In this document: one piece after another, positions 1 to 5,970 of the stretch
How positions within the stretch are numbered: position 1 is the first letter of the stretch
Layout of the letters: each line of letters begins with the position of its first letter
Assembly (NCBI GenBank): GCA_012519645.1
Contig: JAAYPU010000079.1
Coordinates: 1 to 8,647 of the forward strand
Reading direction: 5' to 3'
From: Clostridiales bacterium
Lineage (GTDB): Bacteria; Bacillota; Clostridia; Peptostreptococcales; JAAYPU01
Length of the DNA: 8,647 nt
Translations under genes and position numbers: made by a program
Notes under the pieces: generated by a model
The model's database searches: none
What the model saw: the letters and a program-made list of their open reading frames with translations, nothing else
Told to the model about the DNA's origin: nothing

Positions 1-762
1 CACTCGGAGAGCGTGGATTGAAATTGCGATATTATCAACATCAGGTTTTTTTGTTGGGTCGCTCTCCACTCGGAGAGCGTGGATTGAAATAAGATTATCA
101 TCTTCTAATGCCAACTCCGGATATGTCGCTCTCCACTCGGAGAGCGTGGATTGAAATCAAGCGTAAGGGAATAGATTATAATATTCTAAAGTCGCTCTCC
201 ACTCGGAGAGCGTGGATTGAAATAAAAGACTGCTCCACCACCCAAAGGCGGTATAAATGTCGCTCTCCACTCGGAGAGCGTGGATTGAAATCTTCATAAT
301 ATGAAGATTCCGGTTTAGTAGTATAGTCGCTCTCCACTCGGAGAGCGTGGATTGAAATACGAAAACGCTAAAGCTCATGGTTGGTGGGATGAAGTCGCTC
401 TCCACTCGGAGAGCGTGGATTGAAATATTTAGTTGCTCCATCCGTGCATTAGCCTCTGATGTCGCTCTCCACTCGGAGAGCGTGGATTGAAATTGGCAAT
501 TTAATTTGGAAAAGAGAAGAAAATTCTAGTCGCTCTCCACTCGGAGAGCGTGGATTGAAATAGGAAATGGTATCCAAGGGACTTATACCAGGTGAAGTCG
601 CTCTCCACTCGGAGAGCGTGGATTGAAATTACCAACACACCATCTTTAAGGTAACCAAACCCTAGTCGCTCTCCACTCGGAGAGCGTGGATTGAAATAGA
701 AGAAATCAAAGAGTATTTCAGAATATGGAAAGTCGCTCTCCATTCGGAGTGTGGATAGAAAT
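1..762 (+). CRISPR. CRISPR array, type I-C-like repeat, trailer end
   Basis: Twelve direct repeats and eleven unique spacers. The 33-nt repeat begins GTCGCTCTCC and ends GTGGATTGAAAT; CTCTCC and GGAGAG are its hairpin arms. Repeats start at 58, 125, 191, 259, 326, 394, 461, 529, 597 and 665; a partial copy (1-24) is cut by the window edge and a degenerate copy lies at 732-762. The ten complete copies are identical. Spacers are 25-57, 91-124, 158-190, 224-258, 292-325, 359-393, 427-460, 494-528, 562-596, 630-664 and 698-731, all 33-35 nt. The GTCGC start, central palindrome and ATTGAAAT end are the known pattern of type I-C repeats, whose last bases become the 5' handle of the crRNA, so transcription should run left to right. 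The degenerate last repeat supports that: decay occurs at the leader-distal end. No cas gene is in the window, so the subtype is inferred from the repeat alone. Apparent reading frames through the array are repeat artefacts. Confidence 0.97.
732..762 (+). repeat. Degenerate terminal CRISPR repeat
   Basis: This 31-nt copy differs from the 33-nt consensus by C to T in the loop (CATTCGG for CACTCGG), loss of two bases in the second hairpin arm (GGAGTGTGG for GGAGAGCGTGG), and T to A near the end (GGATAGAAAT). It is the last copy and marks the oldest, leader-distal end of the array. The lost bases weaken the hairpin used for crRNA processing. Confidence 0.93.
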
Positions 763-797
763 GGTGCAAAGTTATAGTTGAAAGGAGTGTTTTAAGC

Positions 798-1088
798 ATG
801 TATGAATTGCTAAAACGTATTGATTTTTCGAAAAGGAGAAATAATCCAGAAAAAGATGAATTGAAAAGAAAATTTATTAAGTGGCTTGACTCTCATTATC
901 CTGAAGTAAATACTGTCGAAACTTATTTTACAGATGCAATATTTTTTGCCAACAACTCATCTTTAGGACTTGATATAGTAGAAGTAATTTCTGATGAAGA
1001 TGAAGGAATAACAAATTATCATAAAGCTTTAATAAAGCACTTTGAATCTAAAGGCTATGATATCACTGCTGTTCTTGATAAAACCTAG
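798..1088 (+). CDS. Hypothetical protein beside CRISPR array, probably frameshifted
   Basis: A 96-residue soluble protein that I do not recognise. The ATG at 798 follows an AAAGGAG ribosome binding site at 781-787 with good spacing. The protein is charged and mostly helical. Residues from about 26 to 53, containing KFIKWLDSHYP and TVETYFTDAIFFANN, loosely resemble the helical SAM-like core-binding domain of tyrosine recombinases, but no catalytic domain follows; this likeness is weak inference. The frame ends at TAG 1086, yet skipping one base in the AAAA run at 1080-1083 opens a frame to TAA 1150-1152 that encodes a natural-looking tail containing LYQLKEFLDDYEKQK. An unshifted gene would give about 117 residues. 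It stands alone between the array and a separate promoter, with no cas motif visible. Confidence 0.62.
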   Translation: MYELLKRIDFSKRRNNPEKDELKRKFIKWLDSHYPEVNTVETYFTDAIFFANNSSLGLDIVEVISDEDEGITNYHKALIKHFESKGYDITAVLDKT

Positions 1089-1222
1089 ACAATATATAGC
1101 CAGATTATATCAGTTGAAAGAATTTTTAGATGATTATGAAAAACAGAAATAATAATTGTAATTAATTGGCGACAATATAATGTAAAGAAAACATATAAAT
1201 AAACAATATAAGTTTAGAGTAA

Positions 1223-1244
1223 ATGCCAGGCGAATGCCTGGCAT
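1223..1244. other. Perfect inverted repeat, 9-bp arms
   Basis: ATGCCAGGC (1223-1231) and GCCTGGCAT (1236-1244) pair perfectly around a GAAT loop. No T-run follows on either strand, so it is a poor intrinsic terminator. It ends one base before the -35 box of the next promoter, which fits a protein-binding operator at least as well as a transcript hairpin. Confidence 0.6.
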
Positions 1245-1245
1245 A

Positions 1246-1274
1246 TTGAATATCGTATCAAATAGCCATATAAT
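1246..1274 (+). promoter_or_regulatory. Predicted sigma-A-type promoter for the phosphatidyltransferase gene
   Basis: TTGAAT (1246-1251) and TATAAT (1269-1274) are separated by exactly 17 bp. Transcription would start near 1281, about 20 bp before the ribosome binding site of the next gene. Confidence 0.65.
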
Positions 1275-1301
1275 GATAGCAAACAGTATGTACGAAATTA
1301 A

Positions 1302-1308
1302 AGGGAGG
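1302..1308 (+). promoter_or_regulatory. Ribosome binding site that decides the ATT start
   Basis: AGGGAGG lies 7 bp upstream of ATT 1316, an ideal distance, but more than 60 bp from the first in-frame ATG at 1370. Confidence 0.75.
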
Positions 1309-1315
1309 TTATTTT

Positions 1316-1846
1316 ATTAAGAATATTGCTAGCATTATTACATCTTCCCGTATTGTATTTGCGATATTAATGGTTTTGGCAGTGCCTTTTTCTGCCGCAT
1401 TTTGGGTTTGTTATCTCTGTGGCGGATTAAGCGATATGGTTGATGGGTTTATAGCCAGAAAACTGAATCAGCAAAGCGCAATAGGAGCAAAGATAGACAG
1501 CATTGCTGATTTGATTTTCGCTGCCGCAATTTTTATTGTGGTATTAAATTATATTGTTTTTCCCGGGTGGTTATGGCTATGTATTATTTTGGTTGCACTG
1601 CTGCGGATAATCAGTTACGTCATAGGGTTTAGCAAGTACCATTCTTTTTCAGCGCTGCACACTTACCTGAACAAAGCCACAGGTTTATTAATTTTTGCTT
1701 TTCCGTTGCTTTATGCCCTTGTCGGATCATTTGCCGCGGAAGTTATCATATGTATCGCAGCCTATGCTTCATCCGTTGAAGAAATGATAATTACGATAAA
1801 ATCAAAAGAACTTAACCGTAATTTTAAAAGTATATTCATGAAGTAA
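1316..1846 (+). CDS. CDP-alcohol phosphatidyltransferase family protein, non-canonical ATT start
   Basis: Integral membrane enzyme that moves a phosphatidyl group from a CDP-linked lipid to a small alcohol, as PgsA does with glycerol-3-phosphate in making anionic phospholipids. The family signature D-x2-D-G-x2-A-R-x8-G-x3-D-x3-D is complete: D40, D43, G44, A47, R48, G57, D61 and D65, numbered from 1316; these aspartates bind metal and substrate. Several hydrophobic helices follow. The first ATG in frame (1370) has no ribosome binding site and would remove most of the first helix. AAGGGAGG at 1301-1308 sits 7 bp before ATT 1316, from which the peptide reads xKNIASIITSSRIVFAIL, the usual family N-terminus. 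No ATG, GTG or TTG lies between, so I choose ATT. The resulting 176 residues match the family length. It is monocistronic, with its own promoter and terminator. The alcohol used cannot be told from sequence; PgsA is one possibility. Confidence 0.87.
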   Translation: MKNIASIITSSRIVFAILMVLAVPFSAAFWVCYLCGGLSDMVDGFIARKLNQQSAIGAKIDSIADLIFAAAIFIVVLNYIVFPGWLWLCIILVALLRIISYVIGFSKYHSFSALHTYLNKATGLLIFAFPLLYALVGSFAAEVIICIAAYASSVEEMIITIKSKELNRNFKSIFMK

Positions 1847-1865
1847 ATATATAATTTTTTATATA

Positions 1866-1908
1866 AACAGGTGTACAATGTGTTTGAACATTACATGCCT
1901 GTTTTTTT
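1866..1908 (+). terminator. Intrinsic terminator after the phosphatidyltransferase gene
   Basis: The outer stem AACAGG (1866-1871) pairs with CCTGTT (1898-1903); TGTA/TACA and an inner AATGT/ACATT stem extend it with a small bulge. A run of seven T (1902-1908) follows. The hairpin lies about 20 bp after the TAA at 1846 and separates this gene from the sigma operon. In 1909-2055 I see no convincing promoter for that operon. Confidence 0.8.
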
Positions 1909-2055
1909 ATTATTGTGGCAGGCTAATTTGTACATTATTGATGGAAAATATTATTATTTGATATTTTTATATTTTTCCGAAGGATTTTTTATGACTTGTG
2001 CGACTATCAACTTGAAAGCGCTTTTGACATCAGGATGAGTATAATTGCGATGAAT

Positions 2056-2064
2056 AAGGAGGGG
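2056..2064 (+). promoter_or_regulatory. Strong ribosome binding site fixing the TTG start of the lipoprotein
   Basis: AAGGAGGGG is nearly a full complement of the 16S 3' end and lies 6 bp before TTG 2071. It settles the choice against longer in-frame starts. Confidence 0.8.
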
Positions 2065-2070
2065 TATCTA

Positions 2071-2484
2071 TTGAAATTGTATAGAAAATCTGCATTTCTG
2101 CTTGCATTAATAATATCATTCACATTTGCTCTTGTTGGCTGCGGTGAATCCAATACCGTTTCGAGATATATCATTTCGGATAGGCAATATACCGAAAAGA
2201 GCGATTTGGAAAGAGCAGACCAGCCAGAACAACTGACAGTAGGAAAGGACGTTTATGCCAGCGTATATTTTATCGAATCCCCAAAAGGCATGGAGTATAC
2301 GGTAAAATGGTTCGTTAATGGTAATGAAGTAAAAACCGATAAGCAAAAAATGCCGAGTGACAGAGAAGGCATGATAGTTTTTGCTTTGGAAGGAGATAAG
2401 GTCATAGCCGGTACACTGAAAATAGAAATTAGTTTTGGCGGCGATATTTTAGCTTCAAGGGAGCTTGTAATAGCCGGGGAATGA
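2071..2484 (+). CDS. Putative lipoprotein, first gene of sigma-factor operon
   Basis: A 137-residue predicted membrane-anchored lipoprotein. The start is TTG 2071, preceded by AAGGAGGGG (2056-2064); an upstream in-frame TTG (1996) has no ribosome binding site and would bury the signal peptide. The N-terminus is a classic type II signal: positive residues (KLYRK), a hydrophobic core (residues 8-21) and the lipobox LVGC with lipid-modified Cys24. The mature part begins with a polar linker (25-55). Residues 56-135 alternate hydrophobic and polar positions, with EYTVKWFVNGNEV and GTLKIEISFGGDILASRELVI, suggesting a small Ig-like beta-sandwich. It ends 10 bp before the sigma gene and is surely co-transcribed, so it may sense a ligand or the state of the envelope for that sigma factor. 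This role is inference; I do not recognise a named family. Confidence 0.85.
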   Translation: MKLYRKSAFLLALIISFTFALVGCGESNTVSRYIISDRQYTEKSDLERADQPEQLTVGKDVYASVYFIESPKGMEYTVKWFVNGNEVKTDKQKMPSDREGMIVFALEGDKVIAGTLKIEISFGGDILASRELVIAGE

Positions 2485-2494
2485 GGAAGGTCCA

Positions 2495-3049
2495 ATGAAT
2501 ATGGCGGAAAACAGAAAGGAAGAAAAGTTCATATCGCTGTATCAGGTTTTTGTTGATGAAATCTACCGGTATATTTTTCTGCGGACGGGACTGGACGCCG
2601 CACTGGCGGAAGATTTAACACAGGAGATATTTCTTGACGTGTTTAAAAGCATGAACGAGTTCAAAGGGCTGTGCTCCAACAGAACTTGGATATTCAGAAT
2701 TGCCAGAAACAAGCTATTTGACTTCTACCGAAAACAGTACCGGCAAAAAATAGAGTTTGTTGATATTGACAATCCGCTCACCGATGGTCTGAACTATGCA
2801 GAACAGGATGCTGAAGAGCTGATGGAGTCTGCCCTTGAGAGTCAGATGGTCTGTGACTGCTTAAAAAGGATCCCGGCACATTACAGGATCACGCTGATGC
2901 TTAAATATGTGGACGGGAAAAGCGTTAAACAGATAGCGGAGTTTACGAATAAATCTTCAAAGGCCATAGAAAGCCTGCTGCAAAGATCAAGAAATGCTTT
3001 CATCAGAGAATACCGGTTAGCGCAACAGAAGGAGGGATCTGACCTGTGA
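2495..3049 (+). CDS. RNA polymerase sigma factor, sigma-70 family, ECF-like
   Basis: A 184-residue sigma factor with only the two domains of the ECF group. Region 2 covers about residues 12-80: DEIYRYIFLRTG, then AEDLTQEIFLDVFKS (core polymerase contact and -10 recognition) and TWIFRIARNKLFDFYRK (region 2.3-2.4). After an acidic linker (85-115), region 4 spans about 120-172: LKRIPAHYRITLMLKYVDG followed by the helix-turn-helix KSVKQIAEFTNKSSKAIESLL that reads the -35 element. The ATG at 2495 follows AGGAAGG (2484-2490), with the lipoprotein stop just upstream. The TGA stop overlaps the GTG start of the next gene by 4 bp, implying translational coupling with a likely anti-sigma partner. Such factors usually control their own operon; the promoter motif cannot be read from one copy. 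Confidence 0.93.
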   Translation: MNMAENRKEEKFISLYQVFVDEIYRYIFLRTGLDAALAEDLTQEIFLDVFKSMNEFKGLCSNRTWIFRIARNKLFDFYRKQYRQKIEFVDIDNPLTDGLNYAEQDAEELMESALESQMVCDCLKRIPAHYRITLMLKYVDGKSVKQIAEFTNKSSKAIESLLQRSRNAFIREYRLAQQKEGSDL

Positions 3050-3303
3050 AAAAAGATAAAAAGACGTACATCATATTGGAAAATGATGCATTGCCGACAA
3101 AGCAGCAAAAGGAAAAAATGCTTGCTCATATTTTGTCCGAGTATCACGTATATAAAGCTTCGCCCGCTGAGAGATTATTCAAGATGATTACCGTATACCC
3201 CTGGAGATTTGCCTTTTGTTTTTCCACCGTACAGGCGGTATTGTTCACCATGATTTGGGGAACAGGTTACACGAATCTGATACTCAGAGTGTTTGGAGGT
3301 TAA
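3046..3303 (+). CDS. Small single-pass membrane protein, candidate anti-sigma factor
   Basis: An 85-residue protein with GTG start at 3046 overlapping the sigma stop (GTGA) and ribosome binding site AAGGAGGGA at 3029-3037 inside the sigma gene. Residues 1-50 are charged and helical (LPTKQQKEKMLAHILSEY), then one hydrophobic segment (about 53-72) and a short tail. Position, coupling and layout (cytoplasmic sigma-binding part plus one membrane helix) match the place normally held by an anti-sigma factor. There is no HxxxCxxC zinc anti-sigma motif, so it would be an atypical one. No named family recognised; function is inferred from context. Confidence 0.72.
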   Translation: MKKDKKTYIILENDALPTKQQKEKMLAHILSEYHVYKASPAERLFKMITVYPWRFAFCFSTVQAVLFTMIWGTGYTNLILRVFGG

Positions 3304-3307
3304 TGAT

Positions 3308-3871
3308 ATGGAATTCTTTTTTGAGGTATTGAATCATCCGAAAGAAGCATTTCGGAATAGAAATAAAATGGCAGCATGGTTTCTCGTCGCATTTACAATA
3401 TTGATCAATACGGTATTCGGGCCGCTTTTGGCTTGGTTTGGAGGCCCTTTTCATCCGGTTCCCAACATTTATTGGATGCTGCGCACCACTTTATTGGGAT
3501 GTCTCAGCTATTTTGCGATATGTGCTGTGCTCTGGGTTATATGCAAAGGCTTTGGCAGTAAAACGCCCCTTAACGTTTATATTCAAACCTGGGGTCTTAC
3601 ATTCTTCCCTACTTTGCTGTGTTCGATTGCAGTTGCATTCAGCGAGACCTTTTTCACTGTCTTTTGGAATAACAGTATCTGGGGGATGCTGTTGAGTATT
3701 GTGTTCATAGGCATACTGATATGGAAAACGATCCTGTACGTAATTTTTCTGAGAGAAGTAGCCGAACTAAAGAGCGGCAGAATGGCAGGAGCATTTGTCA
3801 TAATCGGGATAATGATTATTGTGCTAGCGTCGTTTAATGGATATATCGGGCTGAAGACGCCTGTACTGTAA
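3308..3871 (+). CDS. Yip1-like multi-pass membrane protein
   Basis: A 187-residue integral membrane protein. I start at ATG 3308 because GGAGGT (3295-3300) lies 7 bp upstream; the longer frame from TTG 3293 would start before that site. The N-terminus EVLNHPKEAFRNRNKMAAW is the typical entry of Yip1-domain proteins (short amphipathic part with a conserved Pro-Lys before the first helix). About five hydrophobic helices follow, near residues 22-43, 60-79, 97-113, 126-148 and 160-178. The gene starts 4 bp after the preceding stop and is last in the operon, just before a strong terminator. Bacterial Yip1-like proteins often sit beside envelope-stress regulators or transporters, but their biochemical role is unsettled. 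Family call fairly sure, function unknown. Confidence 0.78.
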   Translation: MEFFFEVLNHPKEAFRNRNKMAAWFLVAFTILINTVFGPLLAWFGGPFHPVPNIYWMLRTTLLGCLSYFAICAVLWVICKGFGSKTPLNVYIQTWGLTFFPTLLCSIAVAFSETFFTVFWNNSIWGMLLSIVFIGILIWKTILYVIFLREVAELKSGRMAGAFVIIGIMIIVLASFNGYIGLKTPVL

Positions 3872-3902
3872 AAAAACCGATTTAGCTTCATAAAAAGGTG
3901 AT

Positions 3903-3974
3903 GATTGGATTTAAACTCGTTCCGGATACACATTGTGTATTCCGAATCAATGAATCCAATCGTTTTTCTTTTTT
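3903..3974 (+). terminator. Strong bipartite intrinsic terminator of the sigma operon
   Basis: Outer stem GATTGGATT (3903-3911) pairs perfectly with AATCCAATC (3953-3961). Inside, CGGATACAC pairs with GTGTATTCCG with one bulged base. TTTTTCTTTTTT follows at 3963-3974. It lies 32 bp after the last stop codon of the operon. Confidence 0.9.
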
Positions 3975-4003
3975 GTAAAAGTTGAAAATAATATTGAAAT
4001 TAC

Positions 4004-4032
4004 TTAACATCAGGCCGGAAATTATATATAAT
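4004..4032 (+). promoter_or_regulatory. Predicted promoter of the acyl-CoA synthetase gene
   Basis: TTAACA (4004-4009) and TATAAT (4027-4032) are exactly 17 bp apart, giving a start near 4039 and an AT-rich leader of about 217 nt before the ATG. The 384-bp gap 3872-4255 holds the upstream terminator, this promoter, a weaker second candidate near 4107-4136, and no gene I can support. Confidence 0.68.
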
Positions 4033-4106
4033 CAAATCTGTATATAAAATATGCAATATAATTGGTTGATATATGTCAAAAAAATTAAAATTAACAAAAT
4101 ATATGC

Positions 4107-4136
4107 TGGACTGACCAGATACATATGTTATATAAT
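4107..4136 (+). promoter_or_regulatory. Possible second promoter of the acyl-CoA synthetase gene
   Basis: TGGACT (4107-4112) and TATAAT (4131-4136) with an 18-bp spacer. The -35 box matches four of six consensus bases, so this is weaker than the site at 4004. Confidence 0.35.
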
Positions 4137-4255
4137 AAACATAATTGAAGGAGTTCGGTCAAATTCAGGGACGGGAATTTTCAGAAGATTCAATCTTAAT
4201 GAAAATGAACTGTTTCAATTACAATTTTTCTAATGTACACAGGAGCGAAAGAACT

Positions 4256-5473
4256 ATGAATAATTGTTTAATAGGAAGTATGCTTAATAATAATGCTTTG
4301 TCTTTTCCCCATCAAATCGCCTTGGAATGTGACGGGACAATCCTCACTTGGTCAGAATTGGAACATAAGGCTGATCGTGTTGCGAGAGGGTTGACGAGGA
4401 TTGGTGTGAAAAAGGGTGATCATGTAGCGATTTGGTCAACGAACTCTGTAAATTATGTTGTAACGTTTTATGCCTTAACTAAGCTCGGGGCAGTAGCCGT
4501 GCTTGTAAATTTCAGCTGGAACGAATATGAAGTCATGCGCGCTTTGAAGGATACGGATGTAAGCTGCCTAATTTTTGATTCCGGTTACAGTAAAATGAGC
4601 TTTATAGATATTTGCAGAAAAGAGATAACCCATAATGGAGTAGAATGTAAATGTGAAAAACTGCCCGTGCTTAAAAATATAATATATATGGGTCAGGATG
4701 AAACGGATTATGTGACTTTGGAAGATATAGCGGCTCTTGGTTCGGAAGCAGAGACATCAGAGGAGTCATCCTCGGATGATACTGCAGTAATTATTTTTAC
4801 TTCCGGAACGACAAGCATTCCAAAAGGCGTGATGCTTTCACATGCTTCATTGCTTTTTAATGCGGAAATCACGGCAAAAGCTTTGAGGGTCAATCAAAAT
4901 GACCGCTTTTGTGCCATACTTCCCATGTTCCATTGTTTTGCTCTTGTTACAAATGTTTTAACGGGACTTACGTGCGGAGGCTCTTTAATAATTCCGGTCA
5001 AAGATGAATTTAAGAATCTTACACAATTCATAGAGGAAAGAGGATGTACTGTTTTAAATGCAGTGCCGACTATGCTGATACGTCAGATAGCGCATAATAA
5101 TTTTGAAGATCATAGTCTTTCAACACTTAGGACGGGGATAATCGGCGGAGCGTTATATTCTAAAGAACAATACATTGAATTCTGTAATAGATTTCAATAT
5201 GAATCTCTTCTATCTTCTCTGGGTCAGACGGAGGCAACTGCGGCTGTGACCATGGTGGATTATGATGATACTCTCGAAGTGAAGGCTACAACAGTTGGCA
5301 AAATTATTGAAGGTATGGAAGGAAAAATAATTGATCCGGTTACAGGTGACGAACTTGAAATCGGAAATACAGGTGAAATATGTATCAGAGGAATTTGCGT
5401 GATGAAAGGATATTACGGAAATGAAAAACTTACTAATAATGTAATAGATGAAGAAGGTTGGCTTCATACATGA
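4256..5473 (+). CDS. N-terminal fragment of the broken acyl-CoA synthetase
   Basis: The part that is translated if TGA 5471 acts as stop: 405 residues covering the large N-terminal domain with the P-loop and GQTE motif, which binds ATP and acid. It ends right at the Thr before the missing Gly-Asp, so the Asp that binds the ATP ribose is lost as well. Confidence 0.7.
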   Translation: MNNCLIGSMLNNNALSFPHQIALECDGTILTWSELEHKADRVARGLTRIGVKKGDHVAIWSTNSVNYVVTFYALTKLGAVAVLVNFSWNEYEVMRALKDTDVSCLIFDSGYSKMSFIDICRKEITHNGVECKCEKLPVLKNIIYMGQDETDYVTLEDIAALGSEAETSEESSSDDTAVIIFTSGTTSIPKGVMLSHASLLFNAEITAKALRVNQNDRFCAILPMFHCFALVTNVLTGLTCGGSLIIPVKDEFKNLTQFIEERGCTVLNAVPTMLIRQIAHNNFEDHSLSTLRTGIIGGALYSKEQYIEFCNRFQYESLLSSLGQTEATAAVTMVDYDDTLEVKATTVGKIIEGMEGKIIDPVTGDELEIGNTGEICIRGICVMKGYYGNEKLTNNVIDEEGWLHT

Positions 5474-5482
5474 GATATAGGT

Positions 5483-5869
5483 ATGATGGATGCAGCCGGG
5501 AATGTGCATTTATGCGGTAGAATTAAAGAAATCGTAATACGTGGCGGCGAAAACATCAGTTTAGCCGAAGTAGAAGAGGCGATTTTGAAAAATGACAGGG
5601 TTGCAGATGTGAAAGCCTTCGGTGTACCTGATTTTGAATTAGGAGAAAAAATTTGTGCTTGTGTAGTTTTGAAAAATGGAAAAAATTGCACTGAAGAAGA
5701 AATAATATCTGAAGCATCTAAAACTTTGGCAAGGTATAAGCTTCCAAGTTATGTATTTTTTATAGATGTCATCCCTCGTTCTGAAACAGGAAAGGTTTTA
5801 ATATGCAAGCTCAAGGATAACGTAAAAGAAATATGTGAGCAGAAAAATATTGGCATAGAAATTGTTTGA
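5483..5869 (+). CDS. C-terminal fragment of the broken acyl-CoA synthetase
   Basis: Stays in the same frame after the TGA, so it is part of the gene above and not a separate one. It holds the C-terminal lid domain (128 residues from ATG 5483) with the A8 loop and the catalytic Lys. The bases before ATG 5483 (GAGATATAGGT) make a poor ribosome binding site, so separate translation would be weak. Confidence 0.45.
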   Translation: MMDAAGNVHLCGRIKEIVIRGGENISLAEVEEAILKNDRVADVKAFGVPDFELGEKICACVVLKNGKNCTEEEIISEASKTLARYKLPSYVFFIDVIPRSETGKVLICKLKDNVKEICEQKNIGIEIV

Positions 5870-5897
5870 CCCGGATTTTCTCAAAACAAAAATTACT

Positions 5898-5934
5898 GGG
5901 GTGTTTATTGAAGTATCAATGAACACCTCTTTTT
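5898..5934 (+). terminator. Intrinsic terminator after the acyl-CoA synthetase gene
   Basis: GGTGTTTATTGA (5900-5911) pairs with TCAATGAACACC (5916-5927) around an AGTA loop, with one T-G wobble; TTTTT follows at 5930-5934. Confidence 0.87.
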
Positions 5935-5970
5935 ATTACCTAAAAAATGTCGGATATTGTGTTTTAATAG

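Larger units (their letters stand above)
4256..5869 (+). pseudogene. AMP-forming acyl-CoA synthetase with in-frame TGA stop
   Basis: ANL-superfamily ligase that joins a carboxylic acid, probably a fatty acid, to CoA through an acyl-adenylate. ATG 4256 follows AGGAG (4241-4245) and gives the usual family N-terminus; longer in-frame starts lack a site. The P-loop FTSGTTSIPKG is at residues 181-191 (Ser replaces a normally conserved Gly), followed by PMFHCFALVTN, typical of fatty-acid CoA ligases. GQTE lies at 323-326. At residue 406 (5471-5473) the motif W-L-H-T-G-D reads W-L-H-T-stop-D: one G to T change turns GGA into TGA. The frame then runs open for 131 codons with the hinge and A8 motif (GRIKEIVIRGGENIS) and the catalytic Lys of PRSETGK. 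Restored length is 537, normal for the family. Termination loses the C-terminal lid domain, which holds the Lys needed for adenylation, so the enzyme should be inactive. Substrate chain length is not readable. Confidence 0.88.

Noticed and set aside
292..307. Palindrome CTTCATA-A-TATGAAG inside a spacer
   Set aside because: It lies in a captured spacer and needs no function in the array; it may only reflect the source phage.
108..743. Open frames inside the array with peptides such as STRRAWIEIK or SIHALRVESD
   Set aside because: They come from repeat-plus-spacer units whose length is near a multiple of three; these are well-known false proteins from CRISPR repeats.
2024..2045. TTGACA and TATAAT just before the lipoprotein gene
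   Set aside because: The boxes are only 10 bp apart, too close for a normal promoter; TTGAAA at 2012 would be 22 bp away, too far.
1996..2070. N-terminal extension of the lipoprotein from TTG 1996
   Set aside because: No ribosome binding site there, and it would put 25 residues before a signal peptide that must be N-terminal.
4051..4233. Small frame of 60 codons in the leader of the ligase gene
   Set aside because: No ribosome binding site, low-complexity AT-rich composition, and it lies inside the leader region of the ligase.
5471..5473. Alternative genetic code with TGA read as an amino acid
   Set aside because: Several genes in this window end properly at TGA with terminators or the next ribosome binding site just after, so TGA is a stop here.
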